The notes below the pieces were generated by a model. It was not told where the DNA came from. It did not search any database and saw only the letters and a list, made by a program, of their open reading frames with translations. Shown piece by piece: positions 17,359 through 25,981 of a stretch of DNA of 64,000 nucleotides (positions within the stretch are counted from its first letter, which is position 1; the number at the start of each line of letters is the position of its first letter). A program made the position numbers and the translations under genes. The stretch is from positions 186,001 to 250,000 of the forward strand of contig NZ_JABBPE010000015.1 in NCBI RefSeq assembly GCF_012927455.1. The letters run 5' to 3'. This DNA is from Polaromonas sp. (GTDB taxonomy: Bacteria; Pseudomonadota; Gammaproteobacteria; Burkholderiales; Burkholderiaceae_C).

Positions 17359-19125
17359 ATGGAACTGATCAACACGGATGTCGCAATCATCGGCGCGGGC
17401 GGCGCCGGTTTGCGGGCGGCCATTGCACTGGCTGAAGCCGACCCGACGCTGCGCATTGCGCTGATCTCCAAGGTCTATCCGATGCGCAGCCACACCTGCG
17501 CGGCCGAGGGCGGGGCAGCAGGCGTCATCAAATCCGACGACAGCCTCGATATGCATTTTGACGACACCGTGGGCGGTGGCGATTGGCTGTCTGATCAGGA
17601 TTGCGTCGAGTATTTTGTCAAGGAGGCGCCCAAAGAACTTACCCAGCTGGAACATTGGGGCTGCCCTTGGAATCGCGAGACTGACGGCTCAGTGGCGGTG
17701 CGGCCCTTTGGCGGCATGCAAAAGCAGCGCACCTGGTTTGCAGCGGACAAGTCAGGTTTTCATATTCTGCACACGCTGTTTCAAACGACCTTGCAGTACC
17801 CGTCCATCACCCGCTTTGACGAGTACTACGCGCTTGATCTGCTGGTCGATGAGGGTCGCTGCCAGGGCCTCACGGCGATGGAAATGCGCAGCGGCATGAT
17901 TAAACAGTTCAACGCCAAGGCGGTCATCATTGCCGGCGGCGGCGCCGGGCGCATCTTCCCATTCACCACCAACGGCGCCATCAAGACCGGCGACGGCATG
18001 GCCATGGCTTACCGCGCCGGGGTGCCGCTCAAGGACATGGAGTTCGTGCAGTACCACCCGACCGGCTTGCCCAATACTGGCAGCCTGCTGACCGAAGCTT
18101 GTCGCGGCGAAGGTGGCGTGCTGGTCAACAAGGACGGACGGCGCTACCTGCAGGATTACGGCATGGGCCCGGAAACGCCACTGGGCAAGCCGCAGCTCAA
18201 GACCATGGAGCTGGGCCCGCGCGACCGCGTCAGCCAAGCTTATTGGCACGAGCTGCAAAAAGGCAACACCGTCAGTACCCAGTGGGGCGAATGCGTGATG
18301 TTGGACATGCGCCACCTCGGCGAAAAATGCATCAATGAGCGCTTGCCGCTGGTGCGTGAACTGGCCATCGCCTACCTGGGCGTGGACATCGTCAAGGACC
18401 CGGTGCCTATCCGTCCGGTGGTTCACTACATGATGGGCGGCATCTCGACCGACATGCAGGCCGCAACACCGCTGCCAGGCTTGTTTGCCGCCGGTGAATG
18501 CGCCTGCGTCAGCCTCAACGGCGCCAATCGTCTGGGCTCCAACTCGCTGGTGGAACTGCTGGTGTTTGGCAAGAGCGCGGCGCTGTCGGCCATCAAGCAC
18601 ATTCAGGCTCTGCCTGCCGCGAACGTCGCGAATGCCGCAGCGCTAGCGGCCAGGGCTGGCGAAAGCCAGGCCCGCATCCGCGCGCTGTTCTCACGCACCG
18701 ATGGCACCGAATCCATGTCCGGCCTGCGCAAGGAGATGATGGACACGATGGAGAAAAACGTCGGCATCTATCGCAACGAGGCCGGGCTGCAGGAAGCCGT
18801 GGACAAGATTGCTGCGCTTCGCCTGCGCTACCAGAACGTGGTAGTGAACGACAAAAGCAATGTCTTCAATACCGATCTGTTTCAGGTGCTGGAGCTCGGC
18901 TGCATGCTCGATTGCGCCGAGGCGCTGACGGTGGGCGCCCTGGCGCGCAAGGAGTCGCGCGGCGCCCACCAGCGGCTCGATTTCGTGCAGCGCGATGACG
19001 CCAGCTACATGCGCCACAGTATGGTTTATTACCAGGGCCTGAATGCCCCGCGTCTGGACTACCTCGACGTGGTCATCACCAAGTCACCACCTGGCGTGCG
19101 TGATTATTCGGGAGACCACAAATGA
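17359..19125 (+). CDS. frdA: Fumarate reductase flavoprotein subunit
   Basis: 588 residues with N-terminal FAD fold GAGGAGLRAAIALAE. RSHTCAAEGG carries the His that binds FAD covalently in this family. HPTGLPNTGSLLTEACRGEGG holds active-site His and Arg residues, and GANRLGSNSL is the second FAD contact. RBS GGAAAGG. With FrdBCD it oxidises quinol and reduces fumarate at the inner face of the membrane; it can work as succinate dehydrogenase in reverse. FrdA is preferred to SdhA because the downstream membrane subunits are of FrdC and FrdD type. The stop overlaps the frdB start (ATGA). Confidence 0.93.
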   Translation: MELINTDVAIIGAGGAGLRAAIALAEADPTLRIALISKVYPMRSHTCAAEGGAAGVIKSDDSLDMHFDDTVGGGDWLSDQDCVEYFVKEAPKELTQLEHWGCPWNRETDGSVAVRPFGGMQKQRTWFAADKSGFHILHTLFQTTLQYPSITRFDEYYALDLLVDEGRCQGLTAMEMRSGMIKQFNAKAVIIAGGGAGRIFPFTTNGAIKTGDGMAMAYRAGVPLKDMEFVQYHPTGLPNTGSLLTEACRGEGGVLVNKDGRRYLQDYGMGPETPLGKPQLKTMELGPRDRVSQAYWHELQKGNTVSTQWGECVMLDMRHLGEKCINERLPLVRELAIAYLGVDIVKDPVPIRPVVHYMMGGISTDMQAATPLPGLFAAGECACVSLNGANRLGSNSLVELLVFGKSAALSAIKHIQALPAANVANAAALAARAGESQARIRALFSRTDGTESMSGLRKEMMDTMEKNVGIYRNEAGLQEAVDKIAALRLRYQNVVVNDKSNVFNTDLFQVLELGCMLDCAEALTVGALARKESRGAHQRLDFVQRDDASYMRHSMVYYQGLNAPRLDYLDVVITKSPPGVRDYSGDHK

Positions 19126-19865
19126 AAGAGCGCCTGGTTCAATTGGAAGTGCTGCGCTACGACCCGGAAACGGATTCCGAGCCGCACTTTCAGCACTACG
19201 ATGTCTTGTGCAAGGCAGAGTGGGTGGTGCTGGACGCGCTCAATGCCGTCAAGGAAAGCATGGATCCAACGCTGGCCTATCGCTGGTCCTGCCACATGGC
19301 AGTCTGCGGCAGTTGCGGCATGATGATCAATGGCGAACCCAAGCTGTCGTGCCACGCCTTTTTGCGTGATTATGAAGGCGTGATTCGCGTCGAGCCGCTG
19401 GCCAACTTTCCGATCGAGCGCGACCTGGTCACGGTGGTGGATGACTTCATCGACAAGCTCAAGCGCGTCAAACCCTATCTGATCCCCAGGGATAAGAAAT
19501 CGATCGACGAGGGCGAGTACAAGCAGACGCCCGCGCAACTCATGAAGTACCGGCAGTTTTCCATGTGCATCAATTGCATGCTGTGTTACGCCGCCTGCCC
19601 GGAATATGCGTTGCAACCCAAGTTCATCGGCCCGGCCGCCATCACGCTGGCGCACCGCTACAACCTGGACTCGCGCGACGGCGGCAGGGCGGAGCGGCAG
19701 GAAGTCATCGCCACCAACGAAGGCGTGTGGGAGTGTTCATTTGTAGGCGCCTGCTCCGAGGTCTGCCCCAAGGCGGTAGACCCGGCCGGCGCACTGCAAC
19801 AGGTCAAAGTGGCCAGCACCATCGATTGGTTTAAGGAACACCTGCTATCTGGAGTTAAATCATGA
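19122..19865 (+). CDS. frdB: Fumarate reductase iron-sulfur subunit
   Basis: 247 residues, overlapping frdA by four bases. The N-terminal plant-type ferredoxin domain has CHMAVCGSCGMMING and a later SCHAF cysteine for the [2Fe-2S] centre. The C-terminal half has CINCMLCYAACPEY and CSFVGACSEVCPKAVDP for the [4Fe-4S] and [3Fe-4S] centres. It conducts electrons from the membrane quinone site to the FAD. Length and motifs match E. coli FrdB. Confidence 0.95.
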   Translation: MKERLVQLEVLRYDPETDSEPHFQHYDVLCKAEWVVLDALNAVKESMDPTLAYRWSCHMAVCGSCGMMINGEPKLSCHAFLRDYEGVIRVEPLANFPIERDLVTVVDDFIDKLKRVKPYLIPRDKKSIDEGEYKQTPAQLMKYRQFSMCINCMLCYAACPEYALQPKFIGPAAITLAHRYNLDSRDGGRAERQEVIATNEGVWECSFVGACSEVCPKAVDPAGALQQVKVASTIDWFKEHLLSGVKS

Positions 19866-20254
19866 GCCGCAAACCATTTGTGCGCGAGGTTTCCAAAACC
19901 GGCTGGTACTTCAAGCATCCGCGCTACCTGCGCTACATGTCCCGTGAAGTAACCTGCATTTTTATTGGCGCTTTCGCGCTGCTGCTGCTTTGCGCCGTGG
20001 AGCGCCTGTCGCAGGGACAGGCTGCCTATGAGTCGTTTCTGGTTTCGCTGCAAGGGCCGTGGGGCATTGTGGGATTGACCGTGGTGCTGGCATTTGCCGT
20101 GCACAACGCCACCAGCTGGTTTAACGTGACACCCAAAGCCCTGCCGGTGCAGATCGGCGAGGAATTTCTGGCTGGCAAGTACATCGTCGGCGCGCACTAT
20201 GCCGTGTGGGTTCTGGCTTCGCTGGCGGTGCTGTTCTTTGCGGGAGTGGTGTAG
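19862..20254 (+). CDS. frdC: Fumarate reductase membrane anchor subunit C
   Basis: 130 residues, overlapping frdB by four bases. Three membrane helices; the N-terminal RKPFVREV...GWYFKHPRYLRYMSREVT and the mid-protein HNATSWFNVTPKAL resemble E. coli FrdC, including the Glu in the first helix region implicated in quinone binding. FrdC/FrdD form the heme-free anchor of the four-subunit enzyme, unlike SdhC/SdhD, which carry heme b. Confidence 0.9.
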   Translation: MSRKPFVREVSKTGWYFKHPRYLRYMSREVTCIFIGAFALLLLCAVERLSQGQAAYESFLVSLQGPWGIVGLTVVLAFAVHNATSWFNVTPKALPVQIGEEFLAGKYIVGAHYAVWVLASLAVLFFAGVV

Positions 20255-20256
20255 CC

Positions 20257-20598
20257 ATGGCCAAGTCCAACAAGCCCATTTTCTGGAGCCTTTTCGCCGC
20301 AGGCGGTACGCTGGCGGCCTTTTTGGCGCCGGTGCTGGTAGTGCTTTTTTTGCTGACGGCGCTGGGCTTTAGACCCGGCCTGCTGGGCTACGAACAGTTG
20401 CATGCGTTCGGTGCTAACTGGCTGGGCAAACTGTTTTTGCTGACGGTGATTACGCTTTTTCTTTGGCATGCAGCGCATCGTTTACGCGTAACGCTGCATG
20501 ACTTCGGTTTGCGCCAGGACCATCTGGTTGCCGTTGTGGTCTATCTTGTCGCTGCGGCAGGCACGGCTTTGGCGCTGCTGTACTTGTGGCGCATATGA
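20257..20598 (+). CDS. frdD: Fumarate reductase membrane anchor subunit D
   Basis: 113 residues from ATG 20257, two bases after the frdC stop. KPIFWSLFAAGGTLAAFLAPV is the conserved FrdD opening, and FLWHAAHRLRVTLHDFG matches the HRxHHxxHD region of FrdD. Three membrane helices. It completes an frdABCD operon with tight gene overlaps. Confidence 0.9.
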   Translation: MAKSNKPIFWSLFAAGGTLAAFLAPVLVVLFLLTALGFRPGLLGYEQLHAFGANWLGKLFLLTVITLFLWHAAHRLRVTLHDFGLRQDHLVAVVVYLVAAAGTALALLYLWRI

Positions 20599-20684
20599 AG
20601 ATGCTAGTCTTCTGGCGTGCAGCACGGCTCTTTGGGTCATGGGCATGCTGATTGCCATGTCCTCTTTAATTTCATAGGAACACT

Positions 20685-21485
20685 ATGCCAGTCTGGTTGT
20701 TGTACGGCGTTTTTTCGGTAATTTTCATTCTTGCCAGCACTGCACTTTTCTTCTTCACGCTGACGCGCGGTGCCTTGCTTGTGCGCGGCGCCATGGGCAG
20801 CTTGGGCAACGACACGGCGCATGTCTATCCGATCTATTCCAATATGCGACTGATCAAGCTGATCGATTTTCAGCCGATCATTGCCGCCATTTTGCTGTTT
20901 CAGTACGACCGGCTGGTTTCTGCCATCACCAGCGGGCTGCGCCACACGGACTTGGCCGGCCAGCGTGTGCTGATTACGTCTTGTGCCTTCGGCAATGTGA
21001 TCCCGCGCGTCGTCACGGCGGCCATCGAATCGGGCGCGCACCGGGTGTTGATTGCCGACATCATCAAGAACGAGCTGACACATGCCCAAAGCAAGCTGGC
21101 GTCCCTCCCGGGAAAACTGGAATTGCTGGAAGAGAACGCCACGGCCATGAAGCAAGCCGATGGCTCGGTCGCGGCCAACGTGATTTTTTTCCTGTTGCAC
21201 GAACTTCCGCACCATCTCAAGGGCGAGGCTTTGCGCGAGGCGGGCAGGGTGCTGGCACCGGGCGGAAAGCTCTATCTGGCCGAATTTCATCGCCCTGATG
21301 TGTGGGTGCTGCGTACCCTGAGCTGGACTTACTTCAAGGTCTTCGAGCCCTTGGGGCTGGCGCTCTGGGATACGCACGACCCACTCATGCAGCTCGAAAC
21401 CATGGGTGGTTTTACCTGTGAGCGCCGCACGGTTTTCTTCGGCAACTTCCAGATCATTGTGGCAACCAAAAATCTCGCGGACTGA
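20685..21485 (+). CDS. rquA: Rhodoquinone biosynthesis protein RquA (methyltransferase-like)
   Basis: 266 residues, RBS AGGAA. An N-terminal membrane helix (residues 3-26) is followed by YPIYSNMRLIKLIDFQ, and then a Rossmann methyltransferase fold in which the usual glycine-rich SAM motif is replaced by VLITSCAFGNVIPRV. Later motifs are FFLLHELPHHLKGEALREAGRV, the PGG loop, and FEPLGLALWD. This atypical motif I and the FLLHE...LEP-LW pattern fit RquA, which turns ubiquinone into rhodoquinone by putting an amino group in place of a methoxy group. It lies 86 bases after frdD with no terminator between, so it probably shares the FNR-type transcript; rhodoquinol is a fitting donor for fumarate reductase. 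The alternative is an uncharacterised class I methyltransferase. Confidence 0.78.
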   Translation: MPVWLLYGVFSVIFILASTALFFFTLTRGALLVRGAMGSLGNDTAHVYPIYSNMRLIKLIDFQPIIAAILLFQYDRLVSAITSGLRHTDLAGQRVLITSCAFGNVIPRVVTAAIESGAHRVLIADIIKNELTHAQSKLASLPGKLELLEENATAMKQADGSVAANVIFFLLHELPHHLKGEALREAGRVLAPGGKLYLAEFHRPDVWVLRTLSWTYFKVFEPLGLALWDTHDPLMQLETMGGFTCERRTVFFGNFQIIVATKNLAD

Positions 21486-21516
21486 TGCGCTCATCGTCTG
21501 GCGCACCGTGCCGTTC

Positions 21517-22020
21517 TCAGGCTTCGGGCGGAATGCGCAGGACTTGCCCCGGGTAAATTTTGTCAGGGTGGGTCAGCATCGGCTTGTTGGCCTCAAAGAT
21601 CTGCGTATATTTGTTCGGTGTTCCGTAGTATTGCTTGCTGATTTTGGACAGGTTGTCGCCGCTCACCACTACGTACCACTGCGATTCAGGCTCTGGGTTC
21701 GCCACCGTCATCAGGTCATTCACCGCCGCAACATTCGCCACATTGCCGCAGCACAGAACCACTTTCTCTTTGGTCTGCTGGTCCGGTGCTACGCCCGATA
21801 CCGTCACTGTCCCGCTGGGAGCGTCAAAGCTGACATCGAGCGCTTCGACTTTCAGGTCCATGGTGCCGATATAGGTCTCAATCGCGTCACCGGCGGTTTT
21901 ACTCAGTGCTGCGATGTTTTCCGGCGTCGGCGTCGCTGCTGCGGCTTCCTGGGCGGCCTTGGCCTCGCCGCGCCCGAACAGCTTTTCGCCGGCTTCCTTG
22001 ATAAAACTTAACATGCCCAT
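21517..22020 (-). CDS. BON/LysM-domain protein, Kbp (YgaU)-like
   Basis: 167 residues from ATG 22020, with GGAG eight bases upstream; the reading frame extends further but without support. Order: short N-terminal segment (MLSFIKEAGEKLFG), BON domain (LDVSFDAPSGTVTVSGVAP) and C-terminal LysM domain (YVVVSGDNLSKISKQYYG...YPGQVLRIP). In E. coli, Kbp is a cytoplasmic potassium-binding protein of the same layout; no signal peptide is seen here either. Only 31 bases separate it from the converging rquA gene, with no terminator visible. Confidence 0.88.
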   Translation of the reverse strand: MGMLSFIKEAGEKLFGRGEAKAAQEAAAATPTPENIAALSKTAGDAIETYIGTMDLKVEALDVSFDAPSGTVTVSGVAPDQQTKEKVVLCCGNVANVAAVNDLMTVANPEPESQWYVVVSGDNLSKISKQYYGTPNKYTQIFEANKPMLTHPDKIYPGQVLRIPPEA

Positions 22021-22150
22021 GGATGCTCCAATCAGTGGTTGTGTGCCCGACACCAACTGCCGGGTTGAACTGACTTTAGCGCCACGCCATGACAGATCCG
22101 CGCCGGCTTCCAACAAAAGCGTGTAGGACAAATCCGCGTTGGCTGCGGGC

Positions 22151-23410
22151 TTACGTCAGGCGGCTGATGTCCAGCCCTTCCATGTCAACGTCAGGCGCTT
22201 TACCCGCCATCAGGTCGGCCAGGGCGCGCGCGCTGCCGCAGCTCATCGCCCAGCCGCTGGAGCCATGACCCAGATTGAGCCAGAGGCCGGGCAGTCCGCT
22301 GTGGCAGATGATGGGCGGGCCATCGGGCAGCATCGGCCGCGCGCCTTTCCACTCCTGCACGGTGGCACCCTGGTTGGAAAGCTGCGCTGCGCCGGGAAAC
22401 CAGTCCTGCAAGACCTTGTAGAGGGTCTGGATTGACGAGGCGCGTTTGTTATCGAGCGAGCCGCCGAGTTCGGCGCTGCCGGCCACGCGCACGCGGTTGC
22501 CCAGACGAGAGATGGCCACTTTGTAGCGTTCATCCATAAGCGCGCTGCGCGGCGCATTGAGTGGCTCGCGAATCGGTGCGCTGATGGAGTAGCCATACAC
22601 GGCGATCATCGGAATTTTCAGCCCGAGCGGCCGCAGCAATGCCGCGCTGGCCAAGCCGGCGCACAACACGACGCTGTCAAAGGCCCGTGGCAAGCCCTCG
22701 CCTGCTATTAAAATGCTAGCGGGTTGCGCCGGACTCAATTGGGCTACAGCCGTATTGAACTGAAAAATGACGCCGATGCGCTGGGCTTCGTTCTTAAGCA
22801 GCAGGGCAAACTGGCGGCAGTTGGCCACGCCATCATCGGGCAGGTGCACGGCGCCGACCAAGGCGGTGTCGGGGTTGAGAGCCGGCTCGATCAGCCGCGC
22901 CTCATCTGCATTGATTTGCCGAAACCCCACGCCCGCGTCGCGCAATACCTGCAAGCCGGGTTCAATCAGCCGGCAGTCTTTTTCAGCCCGCAGCAGCACC
23001 AAGTAACCCGGGCTGCAGTCGTAGTCGAGCTCCAGCTCGACGCTGAGCTGGTGCAGTCTTTCACGGCTGTAAAAGGCCAGGCGCTGCATGCGCGCGCGGT
23101 TAAGCCGGTAACTCTCCAGATTGCAGGCGTGAAACCATTTCCGCATCCACGCCAACTCGTGGCGTGACAAGGGCAGACCGACCTTGACCGCTGCGTGGCG
23201 GCTGAAGAGGGAACGAAAAACCTTGCCCGGCATGCCCGGGGCCGCCCACGGCGTGACGTAGCCGGGCGCGACCACGCCGGCGTTGGCAAAGCTGCTTTCT
23301 TCTGCCGCAGCGCCACGGCGTTCAAAAACGGTGACTTCGTGACCGTCAGCTGCCAGTTCATAGGCCGTGGTGATGCCGATGATGCCGGCGCCAATGACAG
23401 CAACCCTCAT
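22151..23410 (-). CDS. dadA: D-amino acid dehydrogenase (DadA-type FAD oxidoreductase)
   Basis: 419 residues. N-terminal GAGIIGITTAYELAADGHEVTVF is the FAD Rossmann motif; FANAGVVAPGYVTPWAAPGMP is the DadA signature, and GHGSSGWAMSCGSARALADL the C-terminal FAD contact. It oxidises D-amino acids such as D-alanine, giving electrons to the quinone pool from the inner membrane face. No dadX racemase is adjacent. A degenerate repeat copy lies in frame near 22701-22730. Confidence 0.9.
   Translation of the reverse strand: MRVAVIGAGIIGITTAYELAADGHEVTVFERRGAAAEESSFANAGVVAPGYVTPWAAPGMPGKVFRSLFSRHAAVKVGLPLSRHELAWMRKWFHACNLESYRLNRARMQRLAFYSRERLHQLSVELELDYDCSPGYLVLLRAEKDCRLIEPGLQVLRDAGVGFRQINADEARLIEPALNPDTALVGAVHLPDDGVANCRQFALLLKNEAQRIGVIFQFNTAVAQLSPAQPASILIAGEGLPRAFDSVVLCAGLASAALLRPLGLKIPMIAVYGYSISAPIREPLNAPRSALMDERYKVAISRLGNRVRVAGSAELGGSLDNKRASSIQTLYKVLQDWFPGAAQLSNQGATVQEWKGARPMLPDGPPIICHSGLPGLWLNLGHGSSGWAMSCGSARALADLMAGKAPDVDMEGLDISRLT
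22701..22730 (-). repeat. Dispersed repeat, degenerate copy in dadA
   Basis: On the minus strand GGCGCAACCCGCTAGC followed by ATTTTAATAGCAGG resembles the GGCGCAAGCAGCTAT...ATAGC repeat; the only copy noted in this orientation. Confidence 0.4.
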
Positions 23411-23520
23411 GCGCTGCGATTGTGCATAGCGCCGGGAAAGCAGGAGCGGAAATTCAGGTGGTTCACTGTGGCTGTTCGTTGTTGCTGGCGTCGGTCAAAA
23501 ACGCCAATTTAGGAAGAAAA

Positions 23521-23572
23521 TAGGCCTTTAGACCAATAGCTACGGGCGCAAGCAGCTATCATTTGTGTAGCG
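23521..23572 (+). repeat. Dispersed repeat, copy between dadA and the amidase
   Basis: GGCCTTTAGACCAATAGCTA, then CGGGCGCAAGCAGCTATC, then an ATTTGTGTAGC arm. It touches the amidase stop region. Confidence 0.75.
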
Positions 23573-24929
23573 ACTGCTGCAGCGCCGCCTCGACCTGAAG
23601 TGCCAGTTCTAGCACCGTGTCGTCGTGCAGCGCCGCGTGCCAGAGCATCAGGCCCACGGGCAACTGGTCGGGGCTGTGGCAGGGCAGGGAAATCGCGCAA
23701 CCGTCGAGCATGTTCACTACCGCGGTGTTGCGCAGCAGCAGCCCGTTGACCCGGAAAAACTCGTCGTCATCGTTCAGCACGCTGGCAATCGACGGCGCGA
23801 CGATGGGCACCGTAGGCGACAACACCGCGTCAAAGCCGCTCAAACTGGCTTCCATGCGGAAAATCCACTGCTTGCGTGCCGCCAGCAAGTCGACGTACTC
23901 GTAGGCGCTCATGCTGGCGCCGCGCAAAATCCGAAGCGCCACCCGGGGGTCGTACTCGGCCTGATGCTTGCCAATCAGGTTGCGGTGCCAGGCATAGCTT
24001 TCTGCAGCCGACAAGCTGCCACTGGCGTTGATGGCGGCCAGATCGCCGATTTCTTCAAGGGCGATGTCTTCGATATGTGCACCGGCCCGGCGCAGCACGT
24101 CAAGGCTGTGGTCGAAAGCCTGGGCCACAGTGTCGTCTAGCCCATCCTGCAATTGCGTGCGAGCCACGGCAAGGCGAAACGTTGACAGCGGTTTGCCGCT
24201 GAGTTGCACGCTGCGGGCCGCCAGCACCTGGTGCACCGTGATCGCGTCGCGTACCGAGCGCGTCAGGGCGCATACGGTGTCCAGGCTGGTGGATAGCGGC
24301 AGCACTCCCTGTGTCGGCACCAGCCGCGCGGTGCTTTTGAAACCGACCAGCCCGCACAGCGCTGCCGGAATGCGGATGGAGCCGCCGGTGTCCGAGCCCA
24401 AGCCCACCAAGGCAGCACCGGTGGCGACCGACACGGCTGCGCCTGACGACGAGCCGCCCGGGATGCGGTCCACACTGCGGTCACCCGGGTTAACCGGTGT
24501 GCCGTAATGTGGGTTAATGCCCACGCCTGAAAAGGCGAACTCGACCATGTTGGTACGCCCGGCCAGCGCCGCCCCGGCCGCGCGCAAGCGCGCCACGGCT
24601 GGGCAGTCTGCCGCCGCGGCGGCGACGCCCGCGAGCACGGTCGAGCCAGCTGCAGTGACTTCGCCAGCGACGTCAAACAGGTCCTTGATCGAAATCGGAA
24701 TGCCGGCTAGCGGCTGGGCCGGATCATTGAAGGCCGATGGTTGCGGTGCTGGGGTTGTTAATAGAAGGGAGGGTGCCGAGCCGGGCATGAAAACATACTG
24801 ACCCTCCGCGCTGTTGGCGATACCAGCGGCCCGCTCGAAGACCTGCCGGGCGCTGGTCTGACCAGATTGAATCGCCTGGCGAGTGGCGTGGAGGTCGCTT
24901 GGGATGCGCGGCTGGCTAAGTGAACTCAT
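23559..24929 (-). CDS. Amidase of the amidase-signature family
   Basis: 456 residues. The Ser-Ser-Lys triad motifs are present: Lys in IPISIKDLFDVAGEV, the GGSSSGAAVSVATGAA signature, and the nucleophile loop GLGSDTGGSIRIPAALCGLVG. Related to GatA and allophanate/acetamide hydrolases, but the substrate cannot be told. No gatB or gatC is adjacent, so it is not the tRNA amidotransferase subunit. The family hydrolyses an amide to acid plus ammonia. Divergently placed to rpsB. Confidence 0.88.
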   Translation of the reverse strand: MSSLSQPRIPSDLHATRQAIQSGQTSARQVFERAAGIANSAEGQYVFMPGSAPSLLLTTPAPQPSAFNDPAQPLAGIPISIKDLFDVAGEVTAAGSTVLAGVAAAAADCPAVARLRAAGAALAGRTNMVEFAFSGVGINPHYGTPVNPGDRSVDRIPGGSSSGAAVSVATGAALVGLGSDTGGSIRIPAALCGLVGFKSTARLVPTQGVLPLSTSLDTVCALTRSVRDAITVHQVLAARSVQLSGKPLSTFRLAVARTQLQDGLDDTVAQAFDHSLDVLRRAGAHIEDIALEEIGDLAAINASGSLSAAESYAWHRNLIGKHQAEYDPRVALRILRGASMSAYEYVDLLAARKQWIFRMEASLSGFDAVLSPTVPIVAPSIASVLNDDDEFFRVNGLLLRNTAVVNMLDGCAISLPCHSPDQLPVGLMLWHAALHDDTVLELALQVEAALQQSLHK

Positions 24930-24945
24930 GGGGCAGGAGGAATGT

Positions 24946-24951
24946 TATACT
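24946..24951 (+). promoter_or_regulatory. Possible -10 of the rpsB-tsf promoter
   Basis: TATACT with a poor -35, about 140 bases before rpsB. The long leader would fit the S2 autoregulatory leader known upstream of rpsB in proteobacteria, but I did not recognise its folded motif. Confidence 0.4.
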
Positions 24952-25089
24952 CGACAGGCTCTGTGAATGACGATTATGTTGTTTGCTGGGCAAATCGCAA
25001 ATCAGCCACTCAAGGTGTCGTTCCGTAGCTTTTTAAATGCAATCGGGCGATAAGCGCTGATTTTAGACACAACCTTTGGAGTATTAGCT

Positions 25090-25842
25090 ATGTCAACCAC
25101 CATGCGTGAAATGCTGGAAGCCGGCGTCCATTTCGGACACCAAACCCGCTTCTGGAACCCGAAGATGGCGCCTTATATTTTTGGCCATCGCAACCGTATT
25201 CACATCATTAACCTGGAAAAATCGCTGCCGATGTTCCAGGACGCGATGAAGTTCGCGAAGCAGCTGGCGGCCAACCGCGGCACCATCCTGATGGTCGGCA
25301 CCAAGCGCACCGCCCGCGAAACCGTTGCCCTGGAAGCCCAGCGCGCCGGGATTCCTTACGTTGACCAGCGCTGGCTGGGGGGCATGCTGACCAACTTCAA
25401 AACGGTCAAAACTTCGATCAAGCGCCTAAAAGAGATGAAGGCCCAGCAAGAAGCCGGCCTCGACACCATCAGCAAAAAAGAACAACTGACCTTCAAGCGC
25501 GAAATCGACAAGCTTGAAAAAGACATTGGTGGCATACAAGACATGGCTGCGTTGCCAGACGCCATCTTTGTGATTGACGTGGGTTTCCACAAAATCGCGG
25601 TGCTGGAAGCCAAGAAGCTCGGTATTCCGCTGATTGGCGTGGTCGATTCCAACCATTCCCCGATCGGCATTGACTACGTCATTCCCGGTAACGACGACTC
25701 GTCCAAGGCCGTCGCCCTGTATGCCCGTGGTATCGCTGACGCCATCATCGAAGGTCGCGCCAATGCCATGAATGATGTCGTCAAGGCGGTTTCCGCTGAG
25801 AGCTCGGACGAATTTGTAGAAGTGCAAAACGCGGCTGCTTGA
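25090..25842 (+). CDS. rpsB: 30S ribosomal protein S2
   Basis: 250 residues. Starts [24 protein letters not shown], the classic S2 opening, with RLKEM helices mid-protein and [16 protein letters not shown] toward the end. RBS GGAG at 25078. First gene of the rpsB-tsf-pyrH-frr cluster, followed by a hairpin that probably lowers tsf expression. Confidence 0.98.
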   Translation: MSTTMREMLEAGVHFGHQTRFWNPKMAPYIFGHRNRIHIINLEKSLPMFQDAMKFAKQLAANRGTILMVGTKRTARETVALEAQRAGIPYVDQRWLGGMLTNFKTVKTSIKRLKEMKAQQEAGLDTISKKEQLTFKREIDKLEKDIGGIQDMAALPDAIFVIDVGFHKIAVLEAKKLGIPLIGVVDSNHSPIGIDYVIPGNDDSSKAVALYARGIADAIIEGRANAMNDVVKAVSAESSDEFVEVQNAAA

Positions 25843-25864
25843 TTACTGCGGCGCTGCGCCAGAC

Positions 25865-25897
25865 GCGAAAAAGGGGCTCGCGTAGCCCCTTTTTCGC
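25865..25897 (+). terminator. Terminator/attenuator between rpsB and tsf
   Basis: GCGAAAAAGGGGCT (25865-25878) pairs with AGCCCCTTTTTCGC (25884-25897) around a 5-base loop; the T run is inside the stem. Partial termination here is a common way to set the S2 to EF-Ts ratio. Confidence 0.75.
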
Positions 25898-25981
25898 AAC
25901 TTGAAGATACGACAGACCGATGGTGTAGGGGGTGCGACGTCAGCATCCCTCGAAGTCAATACGACAAATGGAGATTGAAAA

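Noticed and set aside
17359..20598. Reading the frd genes as succinate dehydrogenase sdhCDAB
   Set aside because: Gene order A-B-C-D and the FrdC/FrdD-type anchors without the SdhC/SdhD heme pattern fit fumarate reductase.
8755..21485. Recent mobile-element insertion carrying the electron-transfer genes
   Set aside because: No transposase, integrase, tRNA-linked attachment site or flanking direct repeats are visible at the borders; horizontal origin cannot be supported from this window alone.
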